NCBI GenBank assembly: GCA_046160425.1
Contig: JBJXGP010000458.1
Coordinates: 1 to 9,617 of the forward strand
Length of the DNA stretch: 9,617 nt
From: JAQCEJ01 sp046160425
Lineage (GTDB): Bacteria > Planctomycetota > Planctomycetia > Planctomycetales > Planctomycetaceae
Direction of reading: 5' to 3'
The notes beneath the pieces are model-generated. The model saw only the letters and a list, made by a program, of their open reading frames with translations. It ran no database searches and was not told the DNA's origin. A program made the translations under genes and the position numbers. Shown piece after piece: positions 5,750-9,617 of the stretch. The first letter of the stretch is position 1. Every line of letters begins with the position of its first letter.

Positions 5750-5758
5750 AATTGGAAA

Positions 5759-6082
5759 GTGCAGGTTGCCATTGCATGCCGACACGGGAGCATTCCCGAT
5801 ACCGTGCATCAATACATCACGGAGAAATCTGAGAAGATAGTTTCATTATTTGAACGAATCACGGCGATTCAGGTGACGGTGGAATTCGTCGATCAGCGGG
5901 CCGAAAGCGTGCGGGTCGAGATTCTGGTCGACTCCGAGCATAAGCATGATTTTGTCGCCCACGATGAAGGCGATGCCGTAATCGCCACATTCGACCGCGC
6001 ATTACATAAGATGGAACAACAGATCCGCAAGTATAAAGAAAAAGTCCAGAATCATAACCGCGGCCGGCCCGACGCTGAATAA
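5759..6082 (+). CDS. hpf: Ribosome hibernation promoting factor, short form (HPF/YfiA family)
   Basis: The product has 107 residues from GTG 5759, the usual size of short HPF proteins; the long-form C-terminal dimerisation domain is absent. The single domain has the expected beta-alpha-beta-beta-beta-alpha order: MQVAIACRHGSIPDTVHQYI (1-20), the helix EKSEKIVSLFERI, strands around VTVEFVDQ (39-46) and VRVEILVDSEHKHDFVAHDE (51-70), and the basic helix DAVIATFDRALHKMEQQIRKYKEKVQNH (72-99). Family members bind the decoding region of the 30S subunit, block mRNA and tRNA, and store ribosomes as inactive particles in slow growth. The tail (RGRPDAE) is short and polar. It is followed on the same strand by ptsN, with a 141-bp gap holding a CCGATCG / CGATCGG dyad (6164-6170 and 6184-6190). 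The hpf-ptsN adjacency is also known from proteobacterial rpoN loci. Confidence 0.95.
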   Translation: MQVAIACRHGSIPDTVHQYITEKSEKIVSLFERITAIQVTVEFVDQRAESVRVEILVDSEHKHDFVAHDEGDAVIATFDRALHKMEQQIRKYKEKVQNHNRGRPDAE

Positions 6083-6211
6083 TCGCCGGTTGCCGGATTC
6101 GATGCCCGGTCGAGGGGCCTGTAACTCAATTGTGTAAGTAACCGAGTGAACGTGAATTCCTGCCCGATCGACGCTGTGACGAGCGATCGGCGGAATACAG
6201 AGTCAGTGGTC

Positions 6212-6217
6212 AAGGAG
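6212..6217 (+). promoter_or_regulatory. Ribosome binding site that sets the ptsN start
   Basis: AAGGAG lies 6 nt before ATG 6224. The frame is open further upstream to ATG 6146, but the 26 extra residues lack family similarity and that start has no comparable site. Confidence 0.7.
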
Positions 6218-6223
6218 CCATGC

Positions 6224-6694
6224 ATGAAGTTCAGTGACTTCGTGGTGTCGGAAGCGATACTTCCCGATTTGAAGGGGGAAAGTAAAGAAGAAACGATTCG
6301 CACCATGGTGGCCAGCCTGAAAAAAAGCGGCCGCGTAACCGAAGAACATGAAGAAAGTATCATTTCAGCCATCCTTAAACGCGAGGAACTCGGCTCCACG
6401 GGCATCGGCCACGGAGTCGCCGTCCCTCACACCAAGCATCCATCGGTCGATCGCATGATTGCGATGGTCGCCTTGGCCAAGGAGGGAGTCGATTTTGCCA
6501 GTCTCGATGGGGAAATGGTTTACATCCTGATCTTGTTGATTTCTCCCCCCGATCGGCCGGGAGACCATCTGCGAGCGCTGGAAAACATCTCCCGTCATTT
6601 GCGAAATACCAATTTCTGCAACTTCCTGCGGCAGGCGAAATCGAGCGAAGACGTCATGGATTTACTGCAGGAGGCGGATAGTAACCAATTGTAA
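6224..6694 (+). CDS. ptsN: PTS EIIA component of the PtsN (nitrogen-regulatory) type
   Basis: The product has 156 residues from ATG 6224, the normal length of a single EIIA domain of the fructose/mannitol-PtsN type. The active-site signature is STGIGHGVAVPHTKH (58-72), with His69 as the phosphoryl acceptor from HPr. A second conserved histidine lies in GDHLRALENISRHL (113-126, His115). Other family features are ILPDLKGESKEETIRTMVASL (12-32) and a glutamate pair before the signature (REELGSTGIG). No EIIB or EIIC domain is fused or adjacent, so a regulatory role is more likely than sugar transport. In proteobacteria EIIA-Ntr acts on potassium uptake and stress signalling; the target here is unknown. 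It is followed after 22 bp by ptsH and, later, ptsI, so the whole phosphorelay is encoded together. Confidence 0.94.
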   Translation: MKFSDFVVSEAILPDLKGESKEETIRTMVASLKKSGRVTEEHEESIISAILKREELGSTGIGHGVAVPHTKHPSVDRMIAMVALAKEGVDFASLDGEMVYILILLISPPDRPGDHLRALENISRHLRNTNFCNFLRQAKSSEDVMDLLQEADSNQL

Positions 6695-6716
6695 CTCGAA
6701 ACGATCAGCGGTCTCC

Positions 6717-7013
6717 ATGACGCCCAATCAAACCAGTCAGCGCACTGTGACCATCAATCTCGAAAACGGCCTCCATCTGGTGCCGTGTTCCATGATTGCC
6801 CAATTGGCGCGTCAGGCAAAATGCGAAATACGGCTCTGTAAGGGGTCGCAGGTCGTCGATGCGAAAAACATCTTCGACATTCTGACGCTCAGCGCCGAAA
6901 AAGGGCAGACATTGGAGATTCAGGCCCAGGGTGAGGAAGCAGTCGACTTCGTCGCCCGGTTAGGAGCACTTTTTGATTCGGACTTCGCCACAAATGCCTC
7001 GGGAGAATCGTGA
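6717..7013 (+). CDS. ptsH: HPr-family phosphocarrier protein, atypical active site (HPr/NPr-like)
   Basis: The product has 98 residues from ATG 6717 and slightly exceeds the usual 85-90. The family pattern is TVTINLENGLHLVPCSMIAQLARQA (10-34), VVDAKNIFDILTLSAEKGQTLEI (46-68), then QGEEAVDFVARLGALF (71-86). His20 in GLH matches the phosphorylated histidine of HPr. Classical HPr has GLHxRPA; here it is GLHLVPC, so the arginine that stabilises phosphohistidine is Val22 and the alanine is Cys24. The position of the regulatory serine (Ser46 in Gram-positive HPr) is Asn51 in DAKNIFDIL, so control by HPr kinase is not expected. The protein should accept phosphate from EI (7143) and give it to EIIA (6224). 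No clear Shine-Dalgarno lies before the ATG; coupling to ptsN, 22 bp upstream, is plausible. A non-sugar NPr-like role fits the context. Confidence 0.9.
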   Translation: MTPNQTSQRTVTINLENGLHLVPCSMIAQLARQAKCEIRLCKGSQVVDAKNIFDILTLSAEKGQTLEIQAQGEEAVDFVARLGALFDSDFATNASGES

Positions 7014-7142
7014 TCGCACACATCGGCACCTGCCGGATATGTGCGCCCGATGTCCATTTCGAATCCGACTCGCCGGGGTTCTGCTGCAAATGTGTCGGAT
7101 CTCCGTCGCTTTTTCACATTCCTCTTCCGTGCGGGTATTCCC

Positions 7143-8894
7143 ATGCTGGTGAAACGAGGAATCGCCGTCTCGCCGGGCGTCGTTGCCGGTCCGGCATTTG
7201 TGCTGGGGACGGAAGACTTCCGCATTCCCCGCCGGCTGGTGAACGTCGATGCCGTCGAATCGGAAATCACCCGCTTTCAACAGGCCTTACAGCACGTCTG
7301 CGAAGAGATTTCCGAAAATGAAAAGCAGGCCGCCGACCAGTTAGGACAGCAGTACGCGGCGATTTTTTCGGCCCACTTGCAGATGGTTCAAGACCCTAAA
7401 CTGCAAAACGAGATCAAGTCGCTGATCCGCGAGAAATGCTTTTCGCCAGAATTTGCCTCCAGCCGGGTGCTGCGCAAGTACGCCAAGATTTTTCAGAACC
7501 TCGGCAACCACTACCTCGCCGAACGCGCCGTGGACATCTTCGACCTCGAAAAACGCCTGCTCAAGCATCTGCTCGGCGAACGCCGGGAAGAGCTGACGAA
7601 CATCTCCGAACCGGTGATTGTCCTCGCGCATAACCTGACCCCCAGCGAAACGTCGCGTCTCAACAAGAAATTCGTCCTCGGGTTCGCGACCGAGGTCGGC
7701 GGACATACCAGCCACACCGCCATTCTCGCGGGCGCTCTGGAACTTCCGGCGATCGTCGGTGTGGGGGAATTTCTCTCGGATGTCTCCGGTGGGGAAACCG
7801 TCATCGTCGATGGGAATCAGGGGGAAGTCATCATCGACCCCGATGAAGAGACCCTGAGCCGATACCGTGACGCCGACGTCCGTCAAAAAAGCGTCGCCGC
7901 CCGGCTCGATGCTTTAAGGCAGCTCCCCGCGGAAACCCTCGATCAAGTCCCGGTCACCATCCTGGGAAACATCGAATTTCCCGACGAAGCCATACACTGC
8001 ACTTCGCGCGGCGCCGACGGCATCGGCCTGTATCGAACCGAATTCCTGTATCTTGAATCCGACCGCGAACCGACAGAAGACGATCATTACGATGCCTATT
8101 GCCGGGTTTTGAAGGCGTTTCCTCACCAGCCTGTGGTCATTCGCACACTGGATCTGGGGGCCGACAAGATACCAAGCGCCCTCAACGGTCGCTGGAAGCC
8201 CTCTCCCAACCCTGAATTGGGACTTCGGAGCATGCGGCTGACTTTGAAGAATTTGCCGTTGTTCAAAACGCAGTTACGCGCTATCCTTCGCTCTTCCGTC
8301 CACGGCGATGTCCGGATCATGTTCCCTCTGGTATCGACGCTGATGGAAATCCGACAAGCCAAAATGATCATCGGTGACGTCATCGACGATCTGGAAGAAG
8401 CCGGCCAGAATTTTCGACGCGATGTGCCGCTGGGAATGATGGTGGAAGTGCCGGCAGCCGCCTTGCTGGCGGAAGAGTTTGCCCGAGAAGTCGATTTCTT
8501 CTCCATTGGAACCAACGACCTGATTCAATATACTTTGGCGGTCGACCGGTCGGACCCCTCCGTCGCCGATCTTTACCGCTCGGGTGACCCTTCGATCTTG
8601 CGATTGATACAACATGTAACGAACGTCGGCCTGAAACATGGTATCCCCGTGACGGTATGCGGGCAGATGAGTTCGGACCCGAAGTTCATTCCCTTGCTGA
8701 TCGGCTTGGGATTACGACAAATCAGCGTGACCCCGTTTTCGATTCCGGAATTGAAAGAAGTCATCCGGCATATTACGCTGCCGCAGGCGGAGGCGATCGC
8801 CGCACATGCCATGACGCTTGACGTCGCGAGGGATGTAGAAAGTTATTTGCGAGGGGAATTAAAAAAAATCAGTCCCGATCTGGTATTATCCTGA
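7143..8894 (+). CDS. ptsI: PTS enzyme I, PEP-protein phosphotransferase
   Basis: The product has 583 residues from ATG 7143, close to the usual 570-580. The frame is open from GTG 7041, but the 34 extra residues have no family match and the protein proper starts at MLVKRGIAVSPGVVAGPAFVL. The N-terminal half holds the HPr-binding helices and the phosphohistidine loop GGHTSHTAILA (186-196) with active His191. The C-terminal PEP-binding barrel has GIGLYRTEFLYL (293-304, Arg298), VIRTLDLGADK (332-342, Arg334), MVEVPAA (433-439, Glu435), FSIGTNDLIQYTLAVDR (453-469, Asp459) and VTVCGQMSSD (503-512, Cys506). All catalytic positions known from E. coli EI seem present. No GAF domain precedes it, so it is PtsI-like rather than PtsP-like although its partners are PtsN-like. 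It is last in the cluster; the gap of 129 bp after ptsH is large for such an operon. Confidence 0.96.
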   Translation: MLVKRGIAVSPGVVAGPAFVLGTEDFRIPRRLVNVDAVESEITRFQQALQHVCEEISENEKQAADQLGQQYAAIFSAHLQMVQDPKLQNEIKSLIREKCFSPEFASSRVLRKYAKIFQNLGNHYLAERAVDIFDLEKRLLKHLLGERREELTNISEPVIVLAHNLTPSETSRLNKKFVLGFATEVGGHTSHTAILAGALELPAIVGVGEFLSDVSGGETVIVDGNQGEVIIDPDEETLSRYRDADVRQKSVAARLDALRQLPAETLDQVPVTILGNIEFPDEAIHCTSRGADGIGLYRTEFLYLESDREPTEDDHYDAYCRVLKAFPHQPVVIRTLDLGADKIPSALNGRWKPSPNPELGLRSMRLTLKNLPLFKTQLRAILRSSVHGDVRIMFPLVSTLMEIRQAKMIIGDVIDDLEEAGQNFRRDVPLGMMVEVPAAALLAEEFAREVDFFSIGTNDLIQYTLAVDRSDPSVADLYRSGDPSILRLIQHVTNVGLKHGIPVTVCGQMSSDPKFIPLLIGLGLRQISVTPFSIPELKEVIRHITLPQAEAIAAHAMTLDVARDVESYLRGELKKISPDLVLS

Positions 8895-9049
8895 TAGACT
8901 TTGAGTACGACGCCTCAGAAATCATGACCGACTTCAATCCATTGAGGCAATGAACGATCGGCATAGCCGAATCGAAATCAGAAAACATTGTGGGAATCAC
9001 CGGTTGCATCCGGCGATTCCATTAACGATACAAGGGCGATCAACGAGTG

Positions 9050-9134
9050 ATTTCAAATCGTCAGGACGAATCTGATTCAAGACTGCGGCATGCGCGCGGC
9101 ATTTCAAAGTCCGACCGCTGTCCCGATTTGAAAT
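9050..9134. promoter_or_regulatory. Cluster of three ATTTCAAA-type sites
   Basis: ATTTCAAATCG occurs at 9050-9060 and, inverted, at 9124-9134; a shorter CATTTCAAA lies between them at 9100-9108. The first copy is itself nearly palindromic (GATTTCAAATC, 9049-9059). An 11-base match repeated in inverted form within 85 bp of non-coding DNA suggests a binding site array, but the bound factor is unknown. Confidence 0.4.
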
Positions 9135-9503
9135 GAGTGTTCACGAAACAATTTTGTAACGGAAGGTTGCATGCGATCCCTGATTGACCCCCGGACCGAT
9201 CTTCGGTCACGGTCATCGACGGGCCGTCATGCGATACTTCCCCGGATGATCTCATAATATAGTGCGTATTCGTAAGTGTTACCAACAGAATCGGTATCGC
9301 AACGATGCACCTTGGCCTGACCTCATCGTCACGCAAAGTTCGGTAGTCGAACTCGATGCGTGCGATCGATCGGGCAAGTGGTTCCGTTGCGTCTTCCCTC
9401 ATTCCTCTCCGGCAATTGCTGTTGCGGAGAAGCGGGAAGGTTCCGGACTGTCCGCGGTATCCCCGGTTCGCAGTTCATCCCGCTGTCAGGCATCGCCAAT
9501 TCG

Positions 9504-9524
9504 CACGCGCCCTCTCGGCGCGTG
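9504..9524. repeat. Strong GC hairpin CACGCGCC-N5-GGCGCGTG
   Basis: A perfect 8-bp all-GC-rich stem (9504-9511 and 9517-9524) with a 5-nt loop. No T-tract follows on either strand. Its shape matches the other intergenic palindromes here (4224-4248 and 376-400) although the sequence differs, so it may be another REP-like unit. Confidence 0.55.
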
Positions 9525-9617
9525 GCAAGGCCGATGCGATGCTGACAATCAAACGGGGACAGCGAACAACATCGTACGATCGAATGCCTGTTCGCATCGA
9601 ATCGTGCGTTCCGGAAG

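Larger units (their letters stand above)
5384..5758. other. Intergenic region upstream of hpf
   Basis: No gene is supported in these 375 bp. Seen here are the hairpin at 5399-5431, a TTGACA at 5485-5490 without a well-spaced partner, TAGAAT at 5541-5546, a 12-bp palindrome GAGGGTTCCCTC at 5591-5602, and a TATCAT hexamer at 5620-5625 that could be a -10 box about 135 bp before hpf. None of these makes a convincing promoter alone, but the hpf-pts promoter should lie here. Confidence 0.5.
8895..9617. other. Long region after ptsI without a supported gene
   Basis: Reading frames here are short and lack family patterns or signal peptides. A weak 6-bp inverted repeat GCCTCA / TGAGGC (8912-8917 and 8943-8948) follows ptsI by 17 bp. 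Three ATTTCAAA-type motifs lie between 9050 and 9134. Perfect hairpins lie at 9194-9208 (GACCGA-TCT-TCGGTC) and 9504-9524. The last bases from ATG 9584 stay open to the edge, but 11 codons cannot be judged. A long leader or control region of a gene beyond the window is the likeliest reading. Confidence 0.5.

Noticed and set aside
7041..7142. Longer enzyme I start at GTG 7041
   Set aside because: The 34 extra residues do not resemble enzyme I, whose conserved N-terminus begins at MLVKRGIAVSPG. No clear ribosome binding site was seen for GTG 7041.
9061..9402. Minus-strand 113-codon frame after ptsI
   Set aside because: It shows no recognisable motif, signal or ribosome binding site, has an irregular composition, and spans the ATTTCAAA sites and a hairpin.
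9360..9545. Plus-strand 61-codon frame near the right edge
   Set aside because: The translation is low in pattern, runs through the strong hairpin at 9504-9524 and has no ribosome binding site.
1..9617. CRISPR array, tRNA, rRNA or complete insertion sequence
   Set aside because: No regularly spaced repeats, no tRNA-like cloverleaf with the TTCGA arm in a fitting setting, no rRNA sequence and no transposase reading frame were seen.

Overview
The window looks like the chromosome of a planctomycete (phylum Planctomycetota, probably order Planctomycetales). This is inferred from several lines: a moderately high GC content, several small secreted lipoproteins without a recognisable family, a secreted SUMF1/FGE-fold protein, dispersed palindromic repeats of the CGTTCCCAAGC..GCTTGGGAACG type, and a compact hpf-ptsN-ptsH-ptsI regulatory PTS cluster. 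No rRNA or other marker gene is present, so the placement is moderately confident only.

Layout. (1) Bases 2-343 hold the C-terminal quarter of HslU, the ATPase of the HslUV protease. (2) Bases 344-3061 are a minus-strand block: a secreted FGE-sulfatase-domain protein (572-1471), an AT-rich orphan lipoprotein (1705-2121) and an exported alpha/beta hydrolase (2171-3061). Related copies of a dispersed repeat flank the FGE-like gene, and one copy supplies the last codons and stop of the lipoprotein. (3) A 409-bp divergent intergenic region (3062-3470) with inverted repeats separates this block from a plus-strand lipoprotein cluster. That cluster has two 236-residue paralogous lipoproteins (3471-4181 and 4387-5097), split by two palindromic repeat elements, then a third small lipoprotein (5111-5383). 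(4) After a 375-bp gap comes hpf (5759-6082), ptsN (6224-6694), ptsH (6717-7013) and ptsI (7143-8894). (5) The last 723 bases hold no convincing gene but contain a repeated ATTTCAAA-type motif and strong hairpins, as in a long upstream control region for a gene beyond the window.

How the genes work together. The last cluster is the clearest functional unit. EI (PtsI) would take phosphate from PEP and pass it to the HPr-like protein and then to an EIIA of the PtsN type. No sugar-transporting EIIB/EIIC is encoded nearby, and a ribosome hibernation factor leads the cluster. This suggests a regulatory PTS that couples PEP status to physiology, comparable to the hpf-ptsN neighbourhood next to rpoN in proteobacteria. 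The HPr-like protein lacks two landmark residues of classical HPr.

I did not find a wholly new system such as a defence island, CRISPR array or biosynthetic cluster. The best leads are the tandem lipoprotein paralogues, the atypical HPr, the repeat family, a possible small CxxC/CxxC reading frame between ptsH and ptsI, and an apparent excess of CGATCG/GCGATCGC.
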